A DNA stretch of 62,835 bases from Mucilaginibacter saanensis (GCF_014200575.1 NZ_JACHBZ010000025.1:1-62835), one strand, 5' to 3'. Counted from the stretch's first letter, positions 1 through 9,338 are shown. The notes: generated from the sequence alone by a model not told the origin. Made by a program: numbers and translations.

Positions 1-50
1 CCAGAGCCGATGGTACTGCGGTAAAACGTGGGAGAGTAGGTCGGTGCCCA
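1..50 (+). rRNA. rrf: 5S ribosomal RNA, 3' end (partial)
   Basis: The first 50 bases match the conserved 3' half of bacterial 5S rRNA: the CCGATGGTACTGC segment, then GTGGGAGAGTAGGTCG, ending in GTGCC. The 5' part lies outside the window, so this is the tail of an rRNA operon on the plus strand. A strong hairpin with a T-run follows directly, as expected at the end of such an operon. The exact 3' end is uncertain by a few bases. Confidence 0.9.
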
Positions 51-60
51 ATCTTAAATC

Positions 61-93
61 AAGCCCTTGCTGGTAACAGTCAAGGGCTTTTTT
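61..93 (+). terminator. Rho-independent terminator of the rRNA operon
   Basis: AAGCCCTTG and CAAGGGCTT form a 9-bp stem around a short loop and are followed by a run of T. It lies about 10 bases after the 5S rRNA. Confidence 0.85.
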
Positions 94-698
94 GTACAAT
101 CAATTTCCTGCTACTGCCCCCCGGCTCCTGTTCTCCTGCATACCCCGATGAACACTATGGAATAATTGGTAATCAGTTAGTTGTAGATATGTAGCCCTGC
201 TGACTAAATATTGGCACCAGTTGATTCTGATATACGATTATACTCATTTTGATGGCATTAGCCACGAACGCCGGCACCTACGTACCCGCAGCATGCTAAA
301 CCGGAAATTATTAGCCCAAAAGGTCGCTGACCTCTCTACCAAAGGCTTCAGTCAGTGCCATAACGGCCGTGAACTTTATATTTCTTTGGGCCTGGTTAAT
401 AAATTGATGTCAAGTTGATAAATAGATTCTATGACGTTTAGTATTGGGCTAAGGAGCCATCTAAAAACGAATAAAGTTGTCATTGCTTTATTTCCGATAG
501 TTTAAAGAAGGTGCCTATGAAAAGAACCGTCAGTCTGAGCTTGTTGAAGACTTGTACGCAGAGGCCCGCCCACGATTCGATGGAGCTTCCGCATAACACC
601 GTGTTTTTACTTTTCAGAACATCATATCCCTTTAGAGTTTTAGCCTGTAGCCGGTGTTGTAACCGCAGCACGTACAACGTTACCCTGAGCCGGGGGCG
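94..698. other. Intergenic stretch without a supported gene
   Basis: Only short open frames with non-ATG starts occur here, and none resembles a known protein. The right part (519-639) is one copy of a dispersed repeat that recurs at 1638-1766. No tRNA or riboswitch-like fold was recognised. Confidence 0.5.
519..639. repeat. Dispersed repeat, copy 1 (flanks the 229-aa gene)
   Basis: The segment shares GAAAAGAAC, TGAGCTTGT-GAAGACT, CGCAG-GGCC, TTCGATGG, ACATCATATCC and TTTAGAGTT in the same order and orientation with 1638-1766. The TGAGCTTGTCGAAGAC core is of the intergenic-repeat type seen in many Bacteroidetes genomes. The minus-strand frames through both copies contain the same short peptide, GYDVLKSK, which reflects the repeat rather than a gene family. 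Confidence 0.65.
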
Positions 699-1388
699 CT
701 ATAATTCTTTGGTGTTTTTAGGCTGCTCAGCTTTTTGTGGCAGTTCAATGTATACGGTGCCAAATGAGTCTGAAAGTATTCTATGTTTTGAGCTTTCTAA
801 TACTACTCCTAAATTGGGGAAAGCCCAAACAGCCATATAATAATTTAACGTTGCCCCGTAACCGTTTTGTATTTGATAATTTTTTACGGCTACATTAGGA
901 CCATACTTTTTTTTAAGCTTTTCAACTACATTTTCCGCGTCGCTTGTACGTATATCAAAGGAAATCATCGCTAATTTTGAATCTTCAATTTTTGCATTAA
1001 AAACGCCCAAAGGGCACAAATCCTGTGCGGGGGCATCATTAGGTGCAAACCGAACCTTGATTAGTCCGTTGGTAAGCGCAGGTAAGGAGTCTAATTGTTC
1101 ACCTTTTTTTACTATATATTTTCCGATGTCTAAACGTTCAAAACAGGTACTGCTAACAGGGGTAAACATTCCTGTTGTGTAAGCATAACCTTTAAAGTGT
1201 TTAGTGTATAAGAGGCCATTACCGGTTTTTGATTCGGCAATCTTGCAAGGGCATTCCGGTATAGATAATTTTCCGCCCATAACATATCCAAATACAGTCA
1301 TATCCGGCTTGGTAGTTTGCGCAAGGCTAAACAAGGGATGGCTAAATAATAAAATGAGCCCTAAAGCTATTCGGTACATAATTTTCAT
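699..1388 (-). CDS. Exported protein of unknown function
   Basis: This 229-residue protein starts with a signal peptide (residues 1 to about 24: basic MKIMYR start, hydrophobic core, cleavage near SLAQ), so it is probably periplasmic or outer-membrane associated. The mature part has an ECPC pair near residue 46 and further cysteines in STCFERL and DLCPLG, possibly disulfide-bonded. I do not recognise a family. Met1 or Met4 could be the start. The gene stands alone between two direct repeats (519-639 and 1638-1766) and points towards the rRNA operon. The isolated position and repeat flanks could mean it is an acquired passenger, but base use looks like its neighbours. Confidence 0.7.
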   Translation of the reverse strand: MKIMYRIALGLILLFSHPLFSLAQTTKPDMTVFGYVMGGKLSIPECPCKIAESKTGNGLLYTKHFKGYAYTTGMFTPVSSTCFERLDIGKYIVKKGEQLDSLPALTNGLIKVRFAPNDAPAQDLCPLGVFNAKIEDSKLAMISFDIRTSDAENVVEKLKKKYGPNVAVKNYQIQNGYGATLNYYMAVWAFPNLGVVLESSKHRILSDSFGTVYIELPQKAEQPKNTKEL

Positions 1389-1856
1389 TTTAAACAGAGA
1401 TGTGCAAATTAAGTTGGGGTCAATAAATATCGTCAGAAGATATTAAATTTCCGAAAAAAAAGTGTGCTAAATTAGTTATCGATTTTAGACGATGAGATAT
1501 TACCCCACTGTGGTTACAGCTTGTATAGCTCCTGATTATTAATGCAGCGTTTGTTTTATTGGTATTATTTAGATGATTTTCAGTTAGTTGTATTTGTTTG
1601 CTGCCCATGGCGTGTTATAGGAACTGTATAAATAATTGAAAAGAACTGTCGGTGTTGTGTGAGCTTGTCGAAGACTCTTGCGCAGCGGCCGGCTCACCAT
1701 GCTTCGATGGCGCTCATCATGATATCCTGTTTTACTCTTTAAAACATCATATCCTCCTTTAGAGTTCACCCGATTTATAACCGCATTGCTTATTCTTCCA
1801 AAAATAAAAACCCAGTGTTTCCAGTGGGTTTTCTTGATATGGGTGATAAGGTTTGT
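1389..1856. other. Intergenic stretch with repeat copy
   Basis: No coding region is supported. The right half holds the second copy of the dispersed repeat (1638-1766). A GTGGGTT/AACCCAGTG-type short hairpin near 1809-1830 could act as terminator for the minus-strand gene ending at 1857. Confidence 0.45.
1638..1766. repeat. Dispersed repeat, copy 2
   Basis: Same orientation and order of blocks as 519-639 (GAAAAGAAC, GTGAGCTTGTCGAAGAC, TTCGATGG, AACATCATATCC, TTTAGAGTT), with small insertions. Together the two copies form direct repeats around the exported-protein gene. Confidence 0.65.
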
Positions 1857-3428
1857 TTATTGTGTGGCGATGATCCTGTATAAAACCCAGTTATTAGTTT
1901 CGTAAACTCTTCGGTAGTTTACGCCGCTGTTAATAATCCTGATCAATGGAATATACCTGTTATTAAGTTGGGTGTAGCCTGTAAACGGGTTTTTGGCTGT
2001 GGCTATAAGGATATAATTGGCGTAACTATAAGGCGTTTCTATGGCGCTTAAAAAAACATCCTGATAAGGCAATATCAGTTTCTTCATGTCGCCGGTAAAT
2101 GCTACAATAGGGTATGATACCGCGTCATCCATGAGTATATGTGCATCCTGGGGCAAACTATTAATAACGTCGGCCATTTCCATAGTTTCGCTTTGATCGG
2201 TATTGGGTTGTCTATCGGCCAGCGTTGTTATAAACCGGTTTTCGTCGGTTATTAATGACTTGCTGAGGAAGATATAGCCAGTGTACAATTGCAGCGCAAC
2301 CACAAGGGCCAGTATCACTTTAAATATAAACTGGTTGCGTATAGTTTGGGCCTTAAATACCAGGCATAGTAATGATAAGATTAAGAAAATGAGGTAATAC
2401 TCATAGTTCAGGAACAGCTTATCATACTTGATATGCAAAAACTCGACAAAGGCAAATGGTGTTAAAATGGTTAAGGCCTGGTAGGTACTTTCCCTGAAAA
2501 GATAAATGGCTATCAGTATAAGCGGACAAAAATAAATAACCCTTACTGATACCATGATGGAGAGCTCGGGTAGTTGGTAGTTGGCGCTGGTGGTCATGAT
2601 GTCATAGTTGAGTTTATCAACCAGTACGTTCCAGGTGGCGTAGGGACTTTCAATAAAATAATCTAAATCATTAGCGTGGGTAAGATTTAGCAGTTTGTAA
2701 CAAATAACGGACGCTACCGGTAAAATAAACAGGATTATATAAATAGCAAACGTTTTGTTGATAAGCTTACGGCGTAATGACGGGCTGTTAAAGCTGATAA
2801 ACAGCCTAAAGATGGATTCTTTTTCGCCCAGGTTTAAGGTTTGAAGCGTAATGGCCAACACCAGCGGGACAAAAAACAAGGTGAGCCATATAAACTTGTA
2901 ATCGCAAAAAATAAGAATGACCAGGCATATACTGGCCAGCGATACGTGGAAGGTTGTATTTGACCGGTAAAATTTAAGCAGGTTAAAAAAGAACAGGAAG
3001 AAAAAAATGAGCGCCATATAAATGGCTTTTCCTGAACAGGCCGTATATAATATACCGGGATGCAGAAAAAATAACGCTAACAGCATGTACAGATAAAAAT
3101 CATCAGTAATGCGTTTAGTGAGTGTGCGGGCAATAATATAAAACAAAACGGAGGTACCCACGGCCGATGCTATTACAGGAGCCAGGTATGAATTTATAGC
3201 GCTAAAAATAAAGGTGGTATAAAACGGCAGCAATGGCGAGGTAAGCCCCATTACCTTAATCCGGTTGCCCAATCCCTCAAAAACAATTTTAGTTTTTTCG
3301 ATATAAAAAATACTTTCCCGGTTATAATACCCCAGATGATTCAGGTAAATGCCGATCACCAGATAGTAAACGCCAAGTATCAGGGTTAAAATAAAGAGGT
3401 ATTGATTTTTTGAGATCTTCATCAGCAC
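1857..3428 (-). CDS. Multi-pass membrane protein, GT-C glycosyltransferase-like
   Basis: This is a 523-residue protein with about ten to twelve hydrophobic helices and a hydrophilic C-terminal part from about residue 400. That architecture resembles ArnT/PMT-type GT-C glycosyltransferases, which use lipid-linked sugars on the outer face of the inner membrane. An early loop with acidic residues is present, but I see no diagnostic catalytic motif. The start is 4 bases after the stop of the GT2 synthase gene, so the two are almost surely cotranscribed and translationally coupled. It is the last gene of the kinase/BcsB-like/GT2 operon. A role in modifying or exporting the polymer is inference from that position. 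Confidence 0.6.
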   Translation of the reverse strand: MLMKISKNQYLFILTLILGVYYLVIGIYLNHLGYYNRESIFYIEKTKIVFEGLGNRIKVMGLTSPLLPFYTTFIFSAINSYLAPVIASAVGTSVLFYIIARTLTKRITDDFYLYMLLALFFLHPGILYTACSGKAIYMALIFFFLFFFNLLKFYRSNTTFHVSLASICLVILIFCDYKFIWLTLFFVPLVLAITLQTLNLGEKESIFRLFISFNSPSLRRKLINKTFAIYIILFILPVASVICYKLLNLTHANDLDYFIESPYATWNVLVDKLNYDIMTTSANYQLPELSIMVSVRVIYFCPLILIAIYLFRESTYQALTILTPFAFVEFLHIKYDKLFLNYEYYLIFLILSLLCLVFKAQTIRNQFIFKVILALVVALQLYTGYIFLSKSLITDENRFITTLADRQPNTDQSETMEMADVINSLPQDAHILMDDAVSYPIVAFTGDMKKLILPYQDVFLSAIETPYSYANYILIATAKNPFTGYTQLNNRYIPLIRIINSGVNYRRVYETNNWVLYRIIATQ

Positions 3429-3432
3429 AATC

Positions 3433-5277
3433 TTATTTAATAACGTTTGTTGGGTTATTAACTTTACTTAATCCGTGATTTGTTTTTTCCCAGTAAAATG
3501 GATTTACTATAAGCTGGTACAACCCCATATAGGCAGCTGCGGAATGCATTAGCCAGTAAACCGGGTTTGCTATGGCAAATAATATCAGCTCAAAGTACCT
3601 GCGTTTAAATACTGCCATCATGTTAATGTATATCATGAGGATGTTGCCAACCATCAGGTTAAATATCGACATGAACAGCACCCAGTCCGGAAAGAGGGTG
3701 TGTATAGTTGAGAAATCAAATACCAGGTAACTGATAAATATGCCCAGTAAAAGGGGGTAAACCAAAAATGTTGCCGATGTGGCGCCTATAAAGAAATTGA
3801 ATCCTAAAAAGCCCCGCCATCCAATTTTTTTTAACAAGGCTGCCGGGTTGCGCATGTGTACCAGGTAAGTTTGCATATAACCTTTAATCCAGCGGGAGCG
3901 TTGGCGTATCCAGTTAATGGGTTCGTTATTTGCTTCTTCGTACGTGGTTGAATTAATGATGGCCACTTTATAGCCTTTAGCGTAAGCACGTACACCCAGG
4001 TCGGCATCTTCGGTTACGTTAAAAGGATCCCATGCGCCCAATTCAATAAGCACATCCATTTTAAAGTGGTTACTGGTACCACCCAGGGGGATAGGTATAT
4101 CAAGCGTATCCAACCCTGGCAGCATATAATCAAACCAGTAGGAATACTCCAACGTGAACATACGGGTCAGGAAGTTTTCGTTGCGGTTAAAGTAGTTTAA
4201 AGCACTTTGGATACAGATGTATTTTTCAGGCAGTTTGGCAAACAGGGCCACTACCTTTTTTAACTGGTCGGTATCAGGAATATCCTCTGCATCGTAAATA
4301 GTTAAATAAGTGCCTCTTGAAAAGTGAAGTCCGTAATTGCAGGCCTTGGGTTTGGTTTTAGGCATGTGAAAAGGCACTATTATTACCTCAAAAACTCCCG
4401 GGAAATCGAGGTTTTGAACGGCCTGAAGTGTTTTATCGTCATCTTCTTCAATAAGTAGTTTAACATCCAGCTGTTCGCGGGGGTAGTCAAGACTTTGCAG
4501 GTTCCAGATCAGCTTTTTAATAAGCTTGTCCTCCTTGTAAACCGGTAACAGTATGGTGTAAACAGGTAGGGTTTCTTCCACAATATTCCGCACATCGGTT
4601 TTAGTAACGGCCTGGTGCAATTCAAAGCGTGAGCCTATCAGTGCCAGGAACAATTTAAAAATAATGGCTATCAGGAAAAATGAACTGATGATAACGTTGA
4701 TAATGATAGAGGTGTCTTTAAAATTCAGAAACAGCCCTATGGCAACAATACCTATCAGAATAAAAATGGCAATTAACTGCGGACTTGTAAATGTGGTTGA
4801 TGCCGAACTTGTAGGATCGCGCCTTAACAGTTCGTAAACAGACGATTTTACATATTTTTCGCCCAGAAGTTTGTGGCTAAGCCAGGTAATATCAAGGTCA
4901 TTGGCAACAATAATTTCAGGTTCCACGTTGTAGGTGGATTTTATAAAATCAATAAACAACTGGTTGCTTGGGTCGCTCATTAACGTTATTACCTTATTGT
5001 TCTCGATGCGCAGCGGTAATGCTATATGATTATTAACAAATTTTAGTTCAACCTTTTTTAGTACCTCAGTGTCAAATTTTTCTTCCCTGATTGGGGCAAA
5101 CGTAAAGCCGGCATTGATTAATGAGCGTTCATAATTTTTGCGGGATATATAGCCGAAGTTCAGGGCTATCTTGATATAAGACATCTCTGATCTTTCCGAA
5201 AAATCATTAATTTTTTCCTGATCGCTTCGTGATATAAAACCATCGTTAACCAAAAGTTCAGGAATAGAAATACTCAT
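3433..5277 (-). CDS. BcsA-like processive glycosyltransferase (GT2) with GspE-N-like N-terminal domain
   Basis: The 614-residue protein has three parts. Residues 1-150 resemble the GspE/MshE N-terminal domain, with two short repeats (VNDGFIS and LNFGYIS) but without the RLG signature of c-di-GMP-binding MshEN. Two membrane helices follow (about 165-210). The GT2 catalytic domain has DAED at 329-332, TED at 422-424 and QRSRW at 459-463, the D,D,D,QxxRW set of cellulose/hyaluronan-type synthases. At least three C-terminal helices complete the channel. No PilZ domain is present, unlike BcsA. The layout resembles NfrB-type proteins. With the BcsB-like gene upstream, it probably makes and extrudes a beta-linked polysaccharide; the sugar is unknown. 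Confidence 0.85.
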   Translation of the reverse strand: MSISIPELLVNDGFISRSDQEKINDFSERSEMSYIKIALNFGYISRKNYERSLINAGFTFAPIREEKFDTEVLKKVELKFVNNHIALPLRIENNKVITLMSDPSNQLFIDFIKSTYNVEPEIIVANDLDITWLSHKLLGEKYVKSSVYELLRRDPTSSASTTFTSPQLIAIFILIGIVAIGLFLNFKDTSIIINVIISSFFLIAIIFKLFLALIGSRFELHQAVTKTDVRNIVEETLPVYTILLPVYKEDKLIKKLIWNLQSLDYPREQLDVKLLIEEDDDKTLQAVQNLDFPGVFEVIIVPFHMPKTKPKACNYGLHFSRGTYLTIYDAEDIPDTDQLKKVVALFAKLPEKYICIQSALNYFNRNENFLTRMFTLEYSYWFDYMLPGLDTLDIPIPLGGTSNHFKMDVLIELGAWDPFNVTEDADLGVRAYAKGYKVAIINSTTYEEANNEPINWIRQRSRWIKGYMQTYLVHMRNPAALLKKIGWRGFLGFNFFIGATSATFLVYPLLLGIFISYLVFDFSTIHTLFPDWVLFMSIFNLMVGNILMIYINMMAVFKRRYFELILFAIANPVYWLMHSAAAYMGLYQLIVNPFYWEKTNHGLSKVNNPTNVIK

Positions 5278-5290
5278 TATTTTTTTATTT

Positions 5291-5436
5291 AAGTATCAGG
5301 TAGTTAGTGTCAGGTACAGATTTTAAATATTACAGAAAAATCGTGATACATGGTGCTTATTACCGGGTTTTGATATTAAGCAGTTAGTATCAGGCACCCC
5401 AAAAGTCGTGATACCTGATACTAACTACTTGATACT
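5291..5436. repeat. Long imperfect inverted repeat between synthase and BcsB-like genes
   Basis: The left arm at 5291-5316 (AAGTATCAGGTAGTTAGTG...) is nearly complementary to 5412-5436 (TACCTGATACTAACTACTTG...). A third related unit, GCAGTTAGTATCAGGCACC, lies between them. It fills most of the 167-base gap inside an otherwise tight operon. It could form an RNA hairpin that stabilises or attenuates the operon transcript, or be a non-autonomous repeat element. Confidence 0.7.
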
Positions 5437-5444
5437 ATAAAAGA

Positions 5445-7529
5445 TTAATCATTAAACAGCTCCTGTGATTTTTGAACTTTTGACCGAACGTACAGGAACG
5501 AAAGCAAGATCAGTATCAATATGCCTAACAGTATGTACAGGTTGTAATTGTCCCAGAAACGGGTTAAGCCGCTTTTGGTGTCAATGTACTCCAGGTTTTC
5601 GCTTGATTTGTTGATGTTGAACAGGTATTTATTAGAGTTTACATCAGATATACAAACGTTGCTTGACAGGGTTGAAAGCTGCTCGGTAATTGATTTTGAT
5701 GCAGCTAAAAATGCCTCAGATATGTGTTTGCCCGTTGCGGTAAGTACCAGTGTGGCATTATTGCTGCGACCATAAAATATCTGGGCCAAACCGTTTGATA
5801 CCGTATCAGACAGGGAATAAACCGGAGTGTTATTATCGGTATTATATAACCTGAAGTTCTTTTTAAAGTTAATAGGTGCATCAGGGAATTCATCCAATAG
5901 CTTGTCATCTTTTGAAAGCAGTGCAATAACGTTATATTTTTTAAGCTCATCGGGCTTAATTTCATCGGAATAAACAAACTCAGGGAAGTTGTTAGCATTG
6001 ATGTTGTTATTTAATTCATAAATAATTTCGCCCAGCGCAGCTGCTGCGTATTTAGCATAATTCCTGCTTATGGCTATGCGCGTAGTACCGGTATTAAATG
6101 CCTCGGGATACTGATAAAAGCTCAGGTTGCTGGTAATAAATGGGTTTTTTGATTCCAGGTATGATTTATCAACGTCAATCTCGGCAAAAAAGTTAATAAA
6201 GCTATCGCGGCAATGGCCGGTTGTAGGGAAAAATCTAAACTCGGCTTCCAGGGTATTGTACTTATGATGTTGGTAACGGTTAATAGTTATTGAGGTATTT
6301 AGTTTTCCCGATGCATCCAGCTTTTCGCTGCTGATCAGTAATCCGTTCAGATAAATGTTAAAGAAACCACGATCGCCAGGGTTCAGGCCGCTGTAGTTGG
6401 CTACAAAATGTATCTCCACCTCTTTAGGGGTAAAGCTAAAATCGCTGTTTTTAAATGTGTAAGCACTCTTTAACGATCCAACACCTGATAAAAAATCGCT
6501 TACACCGCCTATTTGTTTTAATGATAATTTTGAGCGGTTTTCGTCAATACTTTTAAAGAAGGTATTTTGCGCTTTTTCAATCAGCAGGTAGTCGCCATAG
6601 GTTGAGTTAAGGATGTTCATGTTACCTAGGGCAGTAATTGCCTTTTCGTAACCATTATCATCGCCGCCGGTAACAAATAGTATTTCTTTGGATACGTTTT
6701 CCTGGCTTACGGTTTTAACGGGAGTAAGGGTGCCGTTTGGCGCTTCAACCATGCGGGTATTGGTATCTGTAACCAGGCTCACTGATTTGTGCAGATAAAA
6801 TAAGCCCTGGTCATTTTGGGGAGTTACTTTTACCAAAGCACGTGCAGCTGCGGGCAGGCTTGCTATATTACCCACCCTGATATAATTGTGGATACTATCC
6901 GGCAGTTTATTTTCTTCAAATACCTGTATGTTCCTGGTTTGGGTCTTTTTTAACCTGGAGTAAGCCCAGGCTACAGCTTTAAGATCACGCAGAGATGGGT
7001 TTGAAGGGTATACTATGGCTTTTTTTGAGTCAAAGCAATTGCTGATATTTACGTTATCAAAAAAGTTTTTATTGCTTTTAATTAATGACAGGTATGAATA
7101 ATTTTTAACTTTTAACCATAGCGCGGGGTTGTCCAGATCCTTACACTCGTCATCTGTTATGGTTAGTAAGGTTTTAACCTGGATCTTTAAAAACTTATCT
7201 GGCGATAAGTCGGCGCGGGTTAAGTTCAGCGTAATCCTTTGTATAGAATCCTTGGTTAAGTGGCCGCTAAACGCAGGTTTGTTATTAATAACAATGTTTA
7301 TAAATGAACGATCTTTTATCAGTGCCTGTGATGGCTCAAAGTACAGTACCAGCTTGCTGCCATTCATTTCGGTAAGCGGCGTAATTTTAACGTAGAATGA
7401 ATTGGCACCACTCATTCCATATAGCACATCGTCCTCATGCCCAAGCGCTTTAAAAGTTACGATGCTTTGTGCCTTTGCCGCTGTACCAAATAAAAATACA
7501 AAGGCTAATAGGGATAAAAATTTATTCAT
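5445..7529 (-). CDS. BcsB-like cellulose synthase periplasmic subunit
   Basis: The 694-residue protein has a cleavable signal peptide (residues 1 to about 20, ending AAKAQ), a long beta-rich periplasmic region, and a C-terminal membrane helix (about 662-684) followed by a short basic tail. This is the BcsB layout: carbohydrate-binding and ferredoxin-like modules tethered beside the synthase channel. Segments such as GDRGFFNIYLNG fit the jelly-roll repeats of that family. It starts 13 bases after the kinase gene and precedes the GT2 synthase. It would guide the nascent glycan through the periplasm. No bcsC or bcsZ homologue is seen in the window, so the product need not be cellulose. Confidence 0.8.
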   Translation of the reverse strand: MNKFLSLLAFVFLFGTAAKAQSIVTFKALGHEDDVLYGMSGANSFYVKITPLTEMNGSKLVLYFEPSQALIKDRSFINIVINNKPAFSGHLTKDSIQRITLNLTRADLSPDKFLKIQVKTLLTITDDECKDLDNPALWLKVKNYSYLSLIKSNKNFFDNVNISNCFDSKKAIVYPSNPSLRDLKAVAWAYSRLKKTQTRNIQVFEENKLPDSIHNYIRVGNIASLPAAARALVKVTPQNDQGLFYLHKSVSLVTDTNTRMVEAPNGTLTPVKTVSQENVSKEILFVTGGDDNGYEKAITALGNMNILNSTYGDYLLIEKAQNTFFKSIDENRSKLSLKQIGGVSDFLSGVGSLKSAYTFKNSDFSFTPKEVEIHFVANYSGLNPGDRGFFNIYLNGLLISSEKLDASGKLNTSITINRYQHHKYNTLEAEFRFFPTTGHCRDSFINFFAEIDVDKSYLESKNPFITSNLSFYQYPEAFNTGTTRIAISRNYAKYAAAALGEIIYELNNNINANNFPEFVYSDEIKPDELKKYNVIALLSKDDKLLDEFPDAPINFKKNFRLYNTDNNTPVYSLSDTVSNGLAQIFYGRSNNATLVLTATGKHISEAFLAASKSITEQLSTLSSNVCISDVNSNKYLFNINKSSENLEYIDTKSGLTRFWDNYNLYILLGILILILLSFLYVRSKVQKSQELFND

Positions 7530-7542
7530 CTGGCTGTAAATA

Positions 7543-8889
7543 TTAATTTATAACGTAAAATTCAACTCTGAAATAATTACCATTATCGTTACTCCGATAG
7601 GTTAGTTCGCCGCCCAGTTCCTGGGCCATTAGTTTAGCAATGGACAGACCCAAACCAAGGCGGCTCTCGTTGGTGTGTGATGCATCATTAAGCGTTTTTA
7701 GCTTATTGAACATCATATCCAGTTCCTGCTCACCAATGGCAATACCTTCGTCAATAATTTCAAAAACAAATTTTTGGCGCTGCAGGCTGGTAACCACCTT
7801 AATGTCATTATTGGTTTGTGAAAATTTAATGGCGTTTGATAATAAGTTCTGAAACACCTGGCCAACAAACACGCGGTCAAGTTTTACATTCAGGGGCAGT
7901 TTTAATATGTTATCAGTAAGATGGATGTTTTTCATCTGTGCTGTTTCATATAAACCTCTGAAAACATGCATCACTTCCAGGTTAGCATCAAATGTTTCCA
8001 GGTTAAATTTCATCTCCGGCGATTCGATCTCCCTAACGTCCATTAGTTTGTTAAGCATGTATTGCATCTTTTCGGCCGATTCCGCAATGTAGCCAGCATA
8101 CTCTTTTTGATCGGTACTAAGGCGGTTTTCTTCTTCCCTGATCATGTTATTGCTCATTACTATGGAGCCAATCAGGTTTTTAAGATCGTGACCGGCAATA
8201 TTAATAAAGCTGTTCTTTTGGCCGTCGAGCTTGCGTAATTGCTCATACTGGGCATCAATCAGGTTGTTTTTAAGGTTGATATCTGAATTTTGCCTTTTTA
8301 GTTGCTCGTTTGATTTTTCGATGAGGATTTGTGAGCGTACATCCCTTTGCATTACTTTATAGCGGGTGCCTGGAATAATACATGAGATGAGTGCGGTTAT
8401 AAAAAAGAATTGCCCGCCGTTGCTGATCACAATATCTAAATTATAATCACTGAGTAAATTGAAAAATATAGCCAGTAATAATAAGGCTATCAATACCTGT
8501 ATAAAGGAGTTAAAGGGTTCCCAAAACACTTGCAGGTTAAAAAACAGCACGATAGCTGCAAAAACTAGGTAGTATATATTCAGATCCTGGATTTTTACAA
8601 TGTTGCATAAAATTGCGGATGTTATGGAAAGCATTAAAAAGCTGATGTGCAGCAGCAGCCGGTAATCATACTTTTTGGTGGTAAATATGCCGTGTAAACC
8701 AAAAATAACGCCGCTGATAATTAACCTGATGATAAAAAACTGAAGACAAATATCAGGGGCATACACATAGTCAACTATACTGAAAACAGGGTAAAGCAAA
8801 ATAATAAGCCAAATAATATTGTTAGTTTGAAACCATGCTTTTTTTGAGGTTTCCTTTATCAATTCGTCTTTAGCTATTTGAACAAACAT
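7543..8889 (-). CDS. Membrane-bound sensor histidine kinase
   Basis: The 448-residue protein has about six membrane helices in residues 25-175, a coiled coil (about 180-225), a HisKA domain with the phospho-acceptor H234 in IAGHDLKN, and a HATPase domain with N-box QNLLSNAIKFS, G1 DEGIAIG and G2 GLGLSIAK. The sensor is entirely within the membrane; no periplasmic domain is visible. No response regulator is encoded next to it. It is the first gene of the polysaccharide operon (13-base gap to the BcsB-like gene), which suggests that it controls synthesis of, or senses, the polymer or the envelope state. Its partner is unknown. Confidence 0.88.
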   Translation of the reverse strand: MFVQIAKDELIKETSKKAWFQTNNIIWLIILLYPVFSIVDYVYAPDICLQFFIIRLIISGVIFGLHGIFTTKKYDYRLLLHISFLMLSITSAILCNIVKIQDLNIYYLVFAAIVLFFNLQVFWEPFNSFIQVLIALLLLAIFFNLLSDYNLDIVISNGGQFFFITALISCIIPGTRYKVMQRDVRSQILIEKSNEQLKRQNSDINLKNNLIDAQYEQLRKLDGQKNSFINIAGHDLKNLIGSIVMSNNMIREEENRLSTDQKEYAGYIAESAEKMQYMLNKLMDVREIESPEMKFNLETFDANLEVMHVFRGLYETAQMKNIHLTDNILKLPLNVKLDRVFVGQVFQNLLSNAIKFSQTNNDIKVVTSLQRQKFVFEIIDEGIAIGEQELDMMFNKLKTLNDASHTNESRLGLGLSIAKLMAQELGGELTYRSNDNGNYFRVEFYVIN

Positions 8890-8991
8890 TATTCGTTATC
8901 TTGAATTATGATTAAAATCAGGCTCTTATTAACCGGCTTATAAAATATTGATTAGTAAAACTATATCTTTTACGCAATCCTTAAACTATTT

Positions 8992-9010
8992 GTTAATATT
9001 AAATATTAAC
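8992..9010. promoter_or_regulatory. Near-perfect AT-rich palindrome, possible operator
   Basis: GTTAATATT-A-AATATTAAC is a 19-bp palindrome in the region between the divergent kinase operon and the desaturase gene. It could bind a dimeric regulator. It could also arise by chance in AT-rich DNA. Confidence 0.35.
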
Positions 9011-9313
9011 AGCAGGTGTTGCATTTGCAAAAAGCAGTCCAAAAATGCAGCAGGTACAACCGCTGATTTTTAAATACGCGTAAACCCTCTATAATGGGCA
9101 ACATATTCCGCCTTTACTCATCAAGATGCACATTGGGGTAACGATCATATAGCGGCACCGGGGTATCATTTCCTTATAATGCGGAAAATTTTCCAGTTCT
9201 TGGTTTTCGGTTTTCACCGGGAAATCCAATATAATTGCCGCCCCAGACCACCTGAGTGATGAAATTGGATATAATGCTGTAAAATGAAATAATGTTATTA
9301 TTTTTTAATTGAT

Positions 9314-9321
9314 TACCTTTG
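9314..9321 (+). promoter_or_regulatory. Bacteroidetes-type -7 promoter element of the desaturase gene
   Basis: TACCTTTG fits the TAnnTTTG consensus and ends 17 bases before the ATG. No clear TTG at -33 is visible. Confidence 0.55.
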
Positions 9322-9338
9322 ACAAGTAATATACTGTT

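Larger units (their letters stand above)
8890..9338. other. Divergent intergenic region (kinase operon / desaturase)
   Basis: No coding region is supported. It must hold the promoters of both divergent units. A 19-bp near-perfect palindrome lies at 8992-9010 and a -7 element at 9314-9321. Confidence 0.5.

Noticed and set aside
221..418. 65-residue open frame after the 5S rRNA
   Set aside because: It has a non-ATG start, no recognisable domain and no promoter; its composition does not stand out from intergenic DNA.
511..840. Plus-strand open frame of 109 residues
   Set aside because: It runs through a repeat and overlaps the 3' end of the better supported minus-strand exported protein.
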